This document shows, piece after piece, positions 41,286-50,456 of a DNA stretch of 64,000 bases. The first letter of the stretch is position 1. The number at the start of each line of letters is the position of its first letter. This DNA comes from Bacteroidales bacterium. Lineage in GTDB: Bacteria > Bacteroidota > Bacteroidia > Bacteroidales > UBA932. Location: NCBI GenBank assembly GCA_017504965.1, contig JAFVQD010000016.1:1-64000 (forward strand), in the 5' to 3' direction. A model generated the notes under the pieces. It worked only from the letters and a program-made list of their open reading frames with translations. It was not told the origin of the DNA and made no database searches. The translations under genes were made by a program, and so were the position numbers.

Positions 41286-42950
41286 TTACCTCTCCTTAAG
41301 TCTCTTCCCCCACTCTGATCGGCCGATGGCATCCAGAAACTGCTTGTCGTAGCCGGGGAACATCGGTTTGGCGGGGACGAAATCGTTGTGACCATTGGTC
41401 TTGAATGAGCCGTCCGGATTCTGTTGTTTCGTATTGCCGTCAATATATTTTACCAGAAGGTATTCATCGAGCGATTTCCACTTGTAGAAGAGTTCATCTG
41501 CCGCCTCTACAGAGAAACGGGTCAGATATTTCACAGCCTTGCGGGGTGACATTGCGGTAGCCATTGCGTCAGCGGCAGCGACACGCTCCATCATCTCCAT
41601 CTCGTGTGCATCGACCACCGAGCGGACCTCTGCACCCACCTGATTATAGCGGAGATAGCAGAACTGTGCCACCCTGTTTACCAGCCAGAACATCGAGATC
41701 GGTGAGTATTGGACCATATTCCCTTGGCCGAAGGCGTAGTGATCAGATACCTCTGTGGCACAGCAATATACAGGTGTGAGCGGCGATGTAGCAGCGTCAT
41801 CCACCCCAAACCAGATCACCCCACCCACAGGGTCGGGAAGCCATCCGCGTGACTGCGCCACAAACCAGAAACCTGTCTGCTGCGTAGCTATCGCCCTCTC
41901 CTGCGAATATTTCTCACCATCCACTTCGAAACCCATTGGCCTCCAGCGATATGGGAGGGAGTGTCCACCGGCCCCGGGATCCTGCGTCATATCGAACTCT
42001 GTCCCTTCGTAGTGGTCACGCATCATATCTGCCACATCCTTGAGCGAAAGCTTCCTGACAGGCTTTACATATAGGGGCATCCTGTTTGCAGGGTTGTCGC
42101 CACGGACGAAGTCGAGGTAGCGGCCCATATCCTCCGCACCGAACTTATTGAAAAATGCCCATACCCTCGCTTCGCAGCCTCTCAGCAGCGAGAAATCCAG
42201 TGGGCAGAAGGTGTCTGCAAAGCTGAACTCCTCCGGAGCCCCATCGTAGAGCCCGGCACGGCGCACATACTCAAACAGATCCTCTGCATACATATAATTA
42301 TCAGGATCATTCAGGGCAATGGTGGTGATTCTGGCGGCATTGGCGTGAGCCGAGATGTAGCCGTCAGGGATGCGGGCTGCCACCCACACGACACCTTTAT
42401 TCAGGTTTTCACCCTTCTCATTGTACTCGGGACGCTTCGCAATGATTTCGAGGATCCACGCCTCCTGCTTGTCAGCAATGGAGATTGACTCCCCGCTCGA
42501 GGCGTAGCCGTATTCATCGGCCAGCTTCGCAATGAGGGTGATTGCCTCTCTGGCTGTGGTACAGCGCTGAAGGGCAATGTACATCAGCGACCCGTAGTCC
42601 AAAATTCCCTTCGGGTCGATGTGGTCGGTGAGACCACCCCAGGTGGATTCCCCTATAATCAGCTGATGCTCATTGATATTGCCCACTACGTTAAATGTCC
42701 TTGCAGCCTCGGGGATCTGCCCCAGATACCGCTCCGGCCCATATTCGTAGATGGCCCTAAGGGTACCGGCGGGATATTTTGCCGCAGGCAAATGGTTAAG
42801 GAAACCGTATCTTGTATGGGAGTCGGCCGCATATGTCACCATATTGGACCCATCTGCCGATGCTCCGCGGGTAACTATCAGATTTGTGCAGCCCCAGGCA
42901 TTGCCCCAGGCCAATATTGCAATAGCAATGGAAATTATCGTTCTCTTCAT
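41286..42950 (-). CDS. Secreted C69-family dipeptidase
   Basis: This 554-residue Ntn hydrolase has a signal peptide (residues 1-20) that ends directly before Cys21 (WG|CTNLIVTRGAS). That cysteine is the N-terminal nucleophile of the C69 family, so signal cleavage would activate it. Further family features are SADGSNMVTYAADSH, GDNPANRMPLYVKP and DPGAGGHSLPYRW. The family cleaves dipeptides, PepD-like. A longer frame by nine residues from 42977 breaks the signal peptide and is not used. Periplasmic or extracellular peptide use is likely. Confidence 0.9.
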   Translation of the reverse strand: MKRTIISIAIAILAWGNAWGCTNLIVTRGASADGSNMVTYAADSHTRYGFLNHLPAAKYPAGTLRAIYEYGPERYLGQIPEAARTFNVVGNINEHQLIIGESTWGGLTDHIDPKGILDYGSLMYIALQRCTTAREAITLIAKLADEYGYASSGESISIADKQEAWILEIIAKRPEYNEKGENLNKGVVWVAARIPDGYISAHANAARITTIALNDPDNYMYAEDLFEYVRRAGLYDGAPEEFSFADTFCPLDFSLLRGCEARVWAFFNKFGAEDMGRYLDFVRGDNPANRMPLYVKPVRKLSLKDVADMMRDHYEGTEFDMTQDPGAGGHSLPYRWRPMGFEVDGEKYSQERAIATQQTGFWFVAQSRGWLPDPVGGVIWFGVDDAATSPLTPVYCCATEVSDHYAFGQGNMVQYSPISMFWLVNRVAQFCYLRYNQVGAEVRSVVDAHEMEMMERVAAADAMATAMSPRKAVKYLTRFSVEAADELFYKWKSLDEYLLVKYIDGNTKQQNPDGSFKTNGHNDFVPAKPMFPGYDKQFLDAIGRSEWGKRLKER

Positions 42951-42986
42951 AGTAAAATTATTCAGCCACAAGGGCAATCCTTATCA

Positions 42987-42994
42987 CAAATATA
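42987..42994 (-). promoter_or_regulatory. -7 element TATATTTG for the C69 dipeptidase
   Basis: Perfect TAnnTTTG match ending 36 bases before ATG 42950, the longest leader predicted here. Confidence 0.4.
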
Positions 42995-43048
42995 ACCAAA
43001 TTTTGCATAAAACTTGCACGAGGGGTTAGTGCAAACTGATTAATTGAT

Positions 43049-43056
43049 TAGTTTTG
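43049..43056 (+). promoter_or_regulatory. -7 element TAGTTTTG for pfkA-cstA
   Basis: Perfect TAnnTTTG match ending 19 bases before ATG 43076. Confidence 0.5.
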
Positions 43057-43075
43057 TATGGTAAAATGAAATATT

Positions 43076-44056
43076 ATGGCAAAGATTTCTACTATAGGTA
43101 TCCTTACATCGGGTGGTGATGCCCCCGGTATGAATGCCGCCATCAGGGCGGTGACCCGTGCAGCCATCTACAGCGGCTGGAAAGTAAAAGCGATTTACAG
43201 AGGCTATGAAGGATTGATACATAATGATATAGAGGATTTTACCACTGAGAGTGTCAGCGGCACTATACAGCGTGGCGGTACCATCCTCAGGACTGCCCGC
43301 AGCAAAGATTTCCTCACCCCGGAAGGTCGTGCCAAAGCGTATGAAAACATCCGTGCCAATGGGATAGATGCCCTCATAGTTATCGGTGGCAATGGCTCTC
43401 TCGCCGGAGCACAAGAGCTGGCTCAGGAGTACGATCTCCCCTGCATCGGTCTCCCCGGTACCATCGACAACGACCTTTATGGCACCGATACCACCATCGG
43501 ATATGATACTGCACTCAATACCATTATGGACTGCATCGACAAGATCCGTGACACTGCGAACTCCCATAACCGTATATTCTTCATTGAGGTGATGGGACGC
43601 GATGCCGGATTCCTGGCACAGAACAGTGCTATCGCTGCCGGTGCTGAAGCAGCTATCATCCCTGAAGAGATCACCGATGAGCAGCAGCTTGAAAAGTTTG
43701 TGGGACGTGGTGTCAGAAAGAGCAAAAACAGCTCTATCGTGATCGTCTCAGAGAGCAAAAAAGGGAAAGGGGCACTCTACTATGCCGACAAAGTGAAAGA
43801 GGAGTATCCCGACTACGATGTCCGTGTCACTATCCTCGGACATCTCCAAAGGGGCGGTATGCCTACTGCATCTGACCGCATCCTCGCCAGCCGTCTGGGT
43901 GTCGCAGCGATAGAAGCCCTCAAAGATGGCCAGAGAAATGTGATGATAGGTGTCTCAAATGACAAGATAGTTTATGTCCCATTCAATAAGGCTATCAAGC
44001 TCGACAAACCTATCGACAAAGAACTTATCAACGTCCTCAGTGTCCTATCGATATGA
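43076..44056 (+). CDS. pfkA: 6-phosphofructokinase
   Basis: This 326-residue PfkA phosphorylates fructose 6-phosphate, the committed step of glycolysis. N-terminal [20 protein letters not shown] binds ATP. The catalytic [19 protein letters not shown] has the proton-abstracting Asp. [11 protein letters not shown] and the LGHLQRGG motif bind the sugar phosphate. One key site differs: the ATP/Mg loop reads IGGNGSLAG with Asn106 where E. coli PfkA has Asp103 in GGDGS. Loss of that acid could change metal or phosphoryl-donor use. It overlaps cstA by four bases (ATGA). Confidence 0.92.
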   Translation: MAKISTIGILTSGGDAPGMNAAIRAVTRAAIYSGWKVKAIYRGYEGLIHNDIEDFTTESVSGTIQRGGTILRTARSKDFLTPEGRAKAYENIRANGIDALIVIGGNGSLAGAQELAQEYDLPCIGLPGTIDNDLYGTDTTIGYDTALNTIMDCIDKIRDTANSHNRIFFIEVMGRDAGFLAQNSAIAAGAEAAIIPEEITDEQQLEKFVGRGVRKSKNSSIVIVSESKKGKGALYYADKVKEEYPDYDVRVTILGHLQRGGMPTASDRILASRLGVAAIEALKDGQRNVMIGVSNDKIVYVPFNKAIKLDKPIDKELINVLSVLSI

Positions 44057-45474
44057 TTACTTTTTTACTCTCTATAGCATTTCTGATAGGTGGGTATATC
44101 ATCTATGGCAAATTTGTGGACCGATTTTTCGGAGCAGACCCTGCACAAACTACCCCGGCCATAGAGAAAGCCGATGGTGTGGACTTTAAGGTCCTCCCTA
44201 CCTGGAAGATATTTGTGATACAGTTTCTCAATATCGCCGGCCTCGGTCCCATCTTCGGAGCCATTATGGGGGCAGCATACGGTCCTATCGCCTATCTCTG
44301 GATAGCGATAGGGTGTGTATTTATGGGTGCTGTGCAGGACTACTTCTCCGGTATGCTCTCTGTGAGAAATGGTGGGCTGAATATGCCCGATATCATCGGC
44401 AAATATCTCGGCAAGGGGGTCAAGACCATTATGAGTATAGTGGTCCCATTCCTTCTGCTGGCAGTGGGTGTATCATTTGTGACAGGGCCTGCAGATCTTC
44501 TCCAGTCCCTTTCAGGGATGAATAAGAATATCTGGCTCTATATAATATTTGCCTATTATATCCTGGCCACACTCCTCCCTATTGACAAGATTATCGGAAA
44601 TATATACCCGATCTTCGGAGGAGCGCTCCTCTTTATGGCTGTAGGTGTAGGGGTCGCCCTTATCTACAACGGAGCGGTAGGAAATGTCACTATCCCAAAT
44701 CTGACCCTCGATTCATTCCAGAACTATCATCGTGATCCTGCGAACAATATAGTCATACCGATGCTGTTTGTAGTGATATCGTGCGGAGCGATCTCCGGAT
44801 TTCACTCCACCCAGTCTCCCCTTATGGCCAGATGCCTGAAGACAGAGAAACACGCACGCCCTGTTTTCTACGGTGCTATGATCGCGGAAGGTATAGTGGC
44901 TATGATATGGGCTACTGCGGCAATGGCATATTTCGGCGGTCCCGAAGGGCTTAATGCTGCCGGAGTGACCCCCGCTGTCGCTGTAAATGAGATTTGTAAC
45001 AGCTGGCTCGGAAAAGTGGGTGCCATCCTCGCAGTCATAGGTGTCATAGCTTGTCCTATCACCTCAGGAGATACAGCCTTCAGGAGTCTCCGCCTCACAT
45101 TGGCAGATCTTTTCCATATCGACCAGAAAGCTGTAGTGAAGAGAATATTGGTCTCTCTCCCCATTTTTGCACTCGCATATTTCTGCTGCCAGGTAGATTT
45201 CTCTACCCTATGGAAATATGTAGGGATAGGTAATCAGATTCTCGCTACCATAGTGATGTGGACCGCGACAGGATATCTCCTGAAGATGAAAAAGCCGCAC
45301 TGGATGTGTTCCATCCCTGCGACTTTCCTCACATATGTATGCGTATGCTATTTTATTGTGGCCCCTGTGGTAAATGGTGGTCTCCATCTGACACCGGTCA
45401 TCGGCCACATCGCTGGTGTAGTGGCTGCATTTGCTGCCCTGTTCACAGTTCTGAAGACTTCAGCGTCGAGATAA
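44053..45474 (+). CDS. cstA: CstA-family peptide/pyruvate transporter
   Basis: This 473-residue inner-membrane protein has about twelve helices and the CstA core: [37 protein letters not shown] and [14 protein letters not shown]. It is the short form typical of Bacteroidota; E. coli CstA has about 700 residues. CstA proteins import peptides or pyruvate on starvation. Translational coupling to pfkA suggests coordinated carbon use, which is inference. The 3' end overlaps the convergent esterase gene by 32 bases. Confidence 0.9.
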   Translation: MITFLLSIAFLIGGYIIYGKFVDRFFGADPAQTTPAIEKADGVDFKVLPTWKIFVIQFLNIAGLGPIFGAIMGAAYGPIAYLWIAIGCVFMGAVQDYFSGMLSVRNGGLNMPDIIGKYLGKGVKTIMSIVVPFLLLAVGVSFVTGPADLLQSLSGMNKNIWLYIIFAYYILATLLPIDKIIGNIYPIFGGALLFMAVGVGVALIYNGAVGNVTIPNLTLDSFQNYHRDPANNIVIPMLFVVISCGAISGFHSTQSPLMARCLKTEKHARPVFYGAMIAEGIVAMIWATAAMAYFGGPEGLNAAGVTPAVAVNEICNSWLGKVGAILAVIGVIACPITSGDTAFRSLRLTLADLFHIDQKAVVKRILVSLPIFALAYFCCQVDFSTLWKYVGIGNQILATIVMWTATGYLLKMKKPHWMCSIPATFLTYVCVCYFIVAPVVNGGLHLTPVIGHIAGVVAAFAALFTVLKTSASR

Positions 45475-46729
45475 TCCACTCCCAGAGTGCATTCATCTGC
45501 TCCGGGTAGGTCCAGTGACCGATATTCTCCCCTATGATCACCTGTTTGGGGGCTGGGATTACATTGTATGTGGCACAAGTGGTAGTCGGGGCACAGGTGA
45601 TATCGTTGTATCCATAGAGATAGCACACCGGCGCCTTTAGTCCCCTGGCGAAATTGGATACATCGTAGTAGCGGGCTGTACGGATATACTCATCGGTGCG
45701 ATTTGCCTGGTTCTTAAACATATGGGGCCATCCTCCGGCTCTCCCGTGAATGTACCCTTCGTGGTCGCACATCGCCGGGAAATAGGCTACTGTAGCTTTG
45801 ATTCTGGGGTCCAAACGTGATGTCACTATCGACAGAGTTCCACCCTGGCTTCCTCCGAAAGTCCCCACGATACCATTGCACTGAGGGAGTGACTGAAGAA
45901 AATCTATCCCCTGTACTGCACCCAAAAATACCCTGTGGTAGTAGTATTTCTCGGGGTCGTTCAGATTGTCTTCGGGATACCACGACAAGATGCCGCTTCC
46001 CAAGTCTTCATAGATGCTCCCTTCGAGGTTTACCGGGATGCCGTGTATCCCCAACTCCAGGACGATAACCCCTTTTCTGGCGTGAGCGATGTCACCCCCT
46101 TTAGGACCGACCCCTGCCCCGGGGAAGCGGAGGATCGCAGGATATTTCCCCTCCTCTTTAGGGACTGTCAGCACCCCGTACATCCTTGATCCTTTGATAT
46201 TTCCATATGAAATATGATATACGTCCACATCATCTGTGCATCGCTCTTCGAGCAATTCCATTTTCGGATCGAGTTTGACCTTTTCCAGCTTCGCAACAGA
46301 TTTTTTCCAGAATTCATCGAAGTCATCTGGCATCACACTTACCGGACGGAGTTTTTCTGGCTCAAATCCCACAGTACTTCGTACAATGTACCTCTCCCCT
46401 TCGTATTCCACAGTTGCTTTCACCCTCAGAAAGCCGGGCTTTTTCATTGTTCCGGCCTGGATCTTCCCTTCGTACCCTTTGAGGGTCACCTCCTCCGAAA
46501 TATGGGGCTCCATAAGGTCTTCCGATACCTCATATTTTACATTTACCCCCTCCAGCGGCAAGCCGCAATGGAGAGTGGTCACTTTCATATTTACCTGCTG
46601 CCCCACTTGGTACAGGGCATCTGCGTGGTCAGGTACCAGTATCACCTGCACCTTCCCCTGACGGGGCTGCGCCCCCAATACCACAGCCACAAAACTGAGC
46701 GCTAACGCAATAACAAACTTCTTCATCAT
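45443..46729 (-). CDS. Secreted acetylxylan-esterase-type alpha/beta hydrolase
   Basis: This 428-residue protein has a signal peptide (residues 1-20, ending VLGAQ). A beta-sandwich-like N-terminal part (about 25-125) precedes an AXE1/cephalosporin-C deacetylase-like hydrolase. The nucleophile Ser is in GTFGGSQGGTLSIV and the late acid/base region is YGYNDITCAPTTTCAT with His in GENIGHWTYP. It probably deacetylates poly- or oligosaccharides outside the cytoplasm. It lies 9 bases after aroC on the same strand, an unusual operon partner. The end overlaps cstA by 32 bases. Confidence 0.87.
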   Translation of the reverse strand: MMKKFVIALALSFVAVVLGAQPRQGKVQVILVPDHADALYQVGQQVNMKVTTLHCGLPLEGVNVKYEVSEDLMEPHISEEVTLKGYEGKIQAGTMKKPGFLRVKATVEYEGERYIVRSTVGFEPEKLRPVSVMPDDFDEFWKKSVAKLEKVKLDPKMELLEERCTDDVDVYHISYGNIKGSRMYGVLTVPKEEGKYPAILRFPGAGVGPKGGDIAHARKGVIVLELGIHGIPVNLEGSIYEDLGSGILSWYPEDNLNDPEKYYYHRVFLGAVQGIDFLQSLPQCNGIVGTFGGSQGGTLSIVTSRLDPRIKATVAYFPAMCDHEGYIHGRAGGWPHMFKNQANRTDEYIRTARYYDVSNFARGLKAPVCYLYGYNDITCAPTTTCATYNVIPAPKQVIIGENIGHWTYPEQMNALWEWIISTLKSSEL

Positions 46730-46738
46730 ATAGCAAAT

Positions 46739-47710
46739 TTATAGATTATCGACCAGGACGATGGCGGCGATAGCCTCTATGATGACGGGGCAGCGGAGGG
46801 CAATGCAGGCATCGTGCCTCCCTGGGACGCTGAACTCGACCATCTCCTCTGTTATGAAATTGAATGTTTTCTGCACTTTGGATATACTCGATGTAGGCTT
46901 CACAGCCACTCTGAAAACGAGAGGATTGCCATTGGTAATACCACCATTTATCCCACCTGCTCCATTGGTGGCAGTATGCCCCATATTGTCTACGAAACAG
47001 TCATTGTGCTCACTTCCTTTCATACGGGCAGCCCCGAAACCATCTCCAAACTCCACTCCGCGAACCCCCGGTACACTGAAAGCCAGATGGGCTATCTGAG
47101 ACTCTGCCGAATCAAACATTGGCTCTCCCAGACCGATCGGCACCCCATTGCATACACACTCTATCACACCACCGAGCGAATCCCCTTCAGCGATAGCCTG
47201 ATCCAGAGCACCCTCCCATTTTTTCTCATCTCTTTCACCACCGATCTCCACTATGCGGGCCTCTACCTTTATCTCCTCGCCAAGGATCTTCTTCGCCACC
47301 ACGCCAGCTGCTACCAGGCATAGTGTCATCCTCCCCGAAAAGTGTCCCCCGCCACGAATATCATTGAAGAAGTTGTGCTTCACCTGAGCCACGAAATCGG
47401 CGTGTCCGGGTCTGGGAACATCCCTGAAGAGCGAATAATCGGCAGATCTTGTATTCTGGTTCTCAAATACCACAGTCAGTGGTGCCCCTGTAGTGCACCC
47501 TTCGAACAATCCGCTCACGATCCTGGGAATATCCCCCTCAATACGGGGAGTGGTCCCCTTGGCTCCTGCTTTCCGTCTGAGAAGATCACCAGTAAAGTCC
47601 TCTGTATCAAGTTCAATCCCTGCAGGGACACCATCCATTACCACCCCTATAAGATCCCCGTGTGACTCTCCGAAGACCGAAATTCTGAAATTCTTGCCGT
47701 AGCTGTTCAT
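46739..47710 (-). CDS. aroC: Chorismate synthase
   Basis: This 323-residue FMN-dependent enzyme converts EPSP to chorismate. The three family signatures are present: GESHGDLIGVVMDGVPAG, the FSGRMTLCLVAAGVVAKKIL region and RHDACIALRCPVIIEA. It is slightly shorter than the E. coli enzyme (361). It is divergent from the prephenate dehydratase gene, which uses chorismate-derived prephenate, so two steps of aromatic amino-acid synthesis face each other across a 71-base promoter region. Confidence 0.94.
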   Translation of the reverse strand: MNSYGKNFRISVFGESHGDLIGVVMDGVPAGIELDTEDFTGDLLRRKAGAKGTTPRIEGDIPRIVSGLFEGCTTGAPLTVVFENQNTRSADYSLFRDVPRPGHADFVAQVKHNFFNDIRGGGHFSGRMTLCLVAAGVVAKKILGEEIKVEARIVEIGGERDEKKWEGALDQAIAEGDSLGGVIECVCNGVPIGLGEPMFDSAESQIAHLAFSVPGVRGVEFGDGFGAARMKGSEHNDCFVDNMGHTATNGAGGINGGITNGNPLVFRVAVKPTSSISKVQKTFNFITEEMVEFSVPGRHDACIALRCPVIIEAIAAIVLVDNL

Positions 47711-47732
47711 TCTGAGTATATTTTATAGCAAA

Positions 47733-47740
47733 CAAAATTA
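47733..47740 (-). promoter_or_regulatory. -7 element TAATTTTG for aroC
   Basis: Perfect TAnnTTTG match ending 22 bases before ATG 47710. Confidence 0.5.
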
Positions 47741-47761
47741 GGAAATAAATGGTAAAATATC

Positions 47762-47769
47762 TAAATTTG
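47762..47769 (+). promoter_or_regulatory. -7 element TAAATTTG for pheA
   Basis: Perfect TAnnTTTG match ending 12 bases before ATG 47782. The 5' leader would be about 6-8 bases. Confidence 0.5.
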
Positions 47770-47781
47770 TAATAGTTGGTT

Positions 47782-48648
47782 ATGAAACGTAAAGTAGTTA
47801 TTCAGGGAATTGGCGGCTGCAACCACTACATCGCTGCCAAATCATTCTTTAAGGGTGATGATGTAGAGACCATCGACTGTGATACATTCAGAAATCTGGT
47901 GGACCAAGTGGTAAAGGACCCCTCCAAGCTGGGGATTATGGCGATAGAGAATACCATCGCCGGGAGTTTGCTGGACAATTTTAACCTCCTAAGACAGAGT
48001 GGTCTGGTGATAGTGGGCGAATACAAACTCAGGATAAAGCACGCTCTGGTAGCCCTCCCCGGAGTCAATATTCACGACATAAAGGAGATCAATACCCACC
48101 CTATGGCATTCAGACAGTGCCAGGAGTATCTTGACACCCTACCCCACGTCAAACTGGTAGAGAAGGATGACACAGCCGGCAGTGCAAAATGGATACAGGA
48201 GAACCACCTTACCGACCACGCAGCCATCTGCCCAGCCGGTGCTGCCGAACTTTACGGGATGAACGTCCTGGCCGACGGAATAGAGACCAACAAAAGAAAC
48301 TTCACCAGATTCCTCATTTTGGCCAACAAAGCTGTGGCGCAGGAGATTCTCGATGAGATTTGCGAATCGAGGGATTATATTAACAAAAGCTCTTTAGTCT
48401 TCACACTCCCCCACACCAGCGGCAGCCTCTCCAAAGTCCTGACTATCCTCTCTTTCTACGATATGAACCTGACGATGATACAGTCTATGCCCATTATCGG
48501 TGAGGAGTGGAGATACCAATTCTATGTAAATTTGCAGTTTCCGGACTATAAGAGATACCGTCAGGCGATAGATGCCATTCTCCCCCTCACTAAGGATCTT
48601 CAGATTATGGGTGAGTATATGGAAGATGAAAATTATGAAAGAGGATAG
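47782..48648 (+). CDS. pheA: Prephenate dehydratase with ACT domain
   Basis: This 288-residue enzyme converts prephenate to phenylpyruvate for phenylalanine synthesis. The catalytic domain (residues ~1-180) shows IENTIAGSLLDNFNLL, the essential Thr-Arg-Phe in NKRNFTRFLIL and DTAGSAKWIQ. An ACT domain (~195-275; TLPHTSGSLSKVLTILS) would mediate feedback inhibition by phenylalanine. A TTG two codons upstream is not used because ATG at 47782 has a better family start (MKRKVVIQG). It heads an operon with a CBM9-like and an acyltransferase gene. Confidence 0.93.
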   Translation: MKRKVVIQGIGGCNHYIAAKSFFKGDDVETIDCDTFRNLVDQVVKDPSKLGIMAIENTIAGSLLDNFNLLRQSGLVIVGEYKLRIKHALVALPGVNIHDIKEINTHPMAFRQCQEYLDTLPHVKLVEKDDTAGSAKWIQENHLTDHAAICPAGAAELYGMNVLADGIETNKRNFTRFLILANKAVAQEILDEICESRDYINKSSLVFTLPHTSGSLSKVLTILSFYDMNLTMIQSMPIIGEEWRYQFYVNLQFPDYKRYRQAIDAILPLTKDLQIMGEYMEDENYERG

Positions 48649-48669
48649 ATAAAACTGATTCATATAAAT

Positions 48670-49317
48670 ATGGAACTTAAAGTAAAGAAAATTGCGGGGT
48701 GCTATTCTGATCCCGAAGCTGTTCCCCATCTTATGGACGAAAAGGGGATAGAATTCAATCCTATCAATGTAATCAACTGGGAGTCCCATCCTTATAAACC
48801 TGAAGTGAAATTCAGAATCGCATATACCGACGATGCCATCCTCCTCCATTATAGAGTGAAAGAGGAGTCGGTGAGGGCAGTTACCGCTGAAGACAATGGC
48901 AATGTGTGGACCGACTCCTGTGTAGAGTTTTTCTCGATCCCAGCCGGTGATGGTGTATACTACAATTTCGAATGTAACTGTGCCGGGACACTCCTTATCG
49001 GCTCCGGTGCGGAGCGCAAAGGGCGCATTCGTGGTGACAAATCTGTCACTGACCAGATTCTCCGCTGGAGCAGCCTCGGACGGGAGCCTTTTGAGGAGCG
49101 AGAGGGTGAAACAGAGTGGGAAATCGCCATTATATTGCCCTTCAAGGCATATTTCCGTCACGATATCAAATCTATGGAGGGAGCTGTGGTTCGTGCCAAT
49201 TTCTACAAATGCGGTGATCTTCAGAAGACCCCTCACTATGTGTCGTGGAACCCTATCGGGAGGGAGACCCCGGCATTTCACGCGCCAGAATATTTCGGGA
49301 CACTTTATTTTGAATAG
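48670..49317 (+). CDS. CBM9-like carbohydrate-binding protein
   Basis: This 215-residue, all-beta protein resembles the family 9 carbohydrate-binding (DOMON/CBM9-like) modules of Bacteroidota. It shows KFRIAYTDDAILLHYRVKE, NVWTDSCVEFFSIPAGDG and the C-terminal YVSWNPIGRETPAFHAPEYFG. No signal peptide is visible, which is odd for a sugar-binding protein. It begins 21 bases after pheA and ends 2 bases before the acyltransferase gene, so it belongs to that operon. The ligand is unknown. Confidence 0.8.
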   Translation: MELKVKKIAGCYSDPEAVPHLMDEKGIEFNPINVINWESHPYKPEVKFRIAYTDDAILLHYRVKEESVRAVTAEDNGNVWTDSCVEFFSIPAGDGVYYNFECNCAGTLLIGSGAERKGRIRGDKSVTDQILRWSSLGREPFEEREGETEWEIAIILPFKAYFRHDIKSMEGAVVRANFYKCGDLQKTPHYVSWNPIGRETPAFHAPEYFGTLYFE

Positions 49318-49319
49318 AT

Positions 49320-50456
49320 ATGTTTAAGGATACCAAGCCCCATTATCTGCTATTGGATGCACTTAGAGGTGTAGTAGCGATGACTGTCGTATTTTACCAC
49401 TTCTTCGAAGCATTTGCCACATCCCCATTTGACCAGAGATTCAATCACGGCTATATGGGGGTCGATTTCTTCTTTATCCTCTCAGGTTTCGTGATAGGAT
49501 ATGCTTATGATGACAAATGGAAATCGGGTGATCTCTCTTTAGGCAAATTCTTCAGAAGACGTCTTATCAGGCTCCACCCGATGGTAATACTGGGTGCTGT
49601 AATAGGGCTTGTAACCTTCTTTATACAGGGAAGTGTCCAGTGGGATGGGACACAAGTTCCCTATTGGCACGCAGTAGTGGCAATGGTCTGCACTATGCTG
49701 ATGCTCCCCGCTATACCCGGTACACTCCCCGAGATCAGGGGCAATGGTGAGATGTTCCCTGTCAACGGGCCATATTGGTCTCTGTTTTTCGAATATATAG
49801 GGAATATTGCTTATGCACTATGTATCAGAAGACTCTCCACCAGGAAGCTTGCAGTGCTGGTGTGGATTCTGGGGATGGGGCTTGCCTCCTTTGCTATCCT
49901 GAACGGCTCAGAGTATGGCCATATAGGTGTAGGCTGGACTATGGCCGGCAACAATCTTTGGGGTGGCCTTCTTAGGATGATGTTCTCATATAGTGCAGGT
50001 ATGCTTGTATCGAGAGTCTTCAGACCTGTGAAGATTCGCGGTGCATTCTGGATATGCTCTGCAGCCCTTATTGCCATCTTCGCTGTGCCTCATCTCGGCA
50101 AGGAGGGTACACTTTGGCTCAATGGTCTTTATGACTCGGTGTGTGTTCTGTTCCTGTTCCCTCTGATACTTTATATTGCAGCCTGCGGCAGTGCTACAGA
50201 GGTGAATGCCGGCTCAGAGGCTGGTAGCCGCTTCTCTAAAGTATGGAGATTTCTCGGTGATATCTCCTATCCTCTCTACGTGATACACTATCCATTTATG
50301 TATCTGTTCTATGCCTGGTGCTGGGAAGATGGCAAAACCATAGCACAGACCTGGCCGGCTATGGTCGGTATCTTCTTCGGCTGTATCGTCCTCGCCTACA
50401 TCGTCCTCAAACTCTACGATGCTCCGGTAAGGAAGTGGCTATCCGAAAAAGTATAA
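49320..50456 (+). CDS. Acyltransferase-3 (OafA-like) membrane protein
   Basis: This 378-residue inner-membrane acyltransferase has about ten helices. The conserved family residues are visible: His in MTVVFYHFFEAF, Asp-Phe-Phe in YMGVDFFFILSGFVIG, the RRLIRLHPMV motif, and NGPYWSLFFEYIGNIA with the catalytic Glu/Trp region. Such proteins O-acetylate or O-acylate surface glycans, fitting the polysaccharide genes elsewhere in the window. Its stop directly abuts the stop of the convergent phosphate transporter. Confidence 0.88.
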   Translation: MFKDTKPHYLLLDALRGVVAMTVVFYHFFEAFATSPFDQRFNHGYMGVDFFFILSGFVIGYAYDDKWKSGDLSLGKFFRRRLIRLHPMVILGAVIGLVTFFIQGSVQWDGTQVPYWHAVVAMVCTMLMLPAIPGTLPEIRGNGEMFPVNGPYWSLFFEYIGNIAYALCIRRLSTRKLAVLVWILGMGLASFAILNGSEYGHIGVGWTMAGNNLWGGLLRMMFSYSAGMLVSRVFRPVKIRGAFWICSAALIAIFAVPHLGKEGTLWLNGLYDSVCVLFLFPLILYIAACGSATEVNAGSEAGSRFSKVWRFLGDISYPLYVIHYPFMYLFYAWCWEDGKTIAQTWPAMVGIFFGCIVLAYIVLKLYDAPVRKWLSEKV

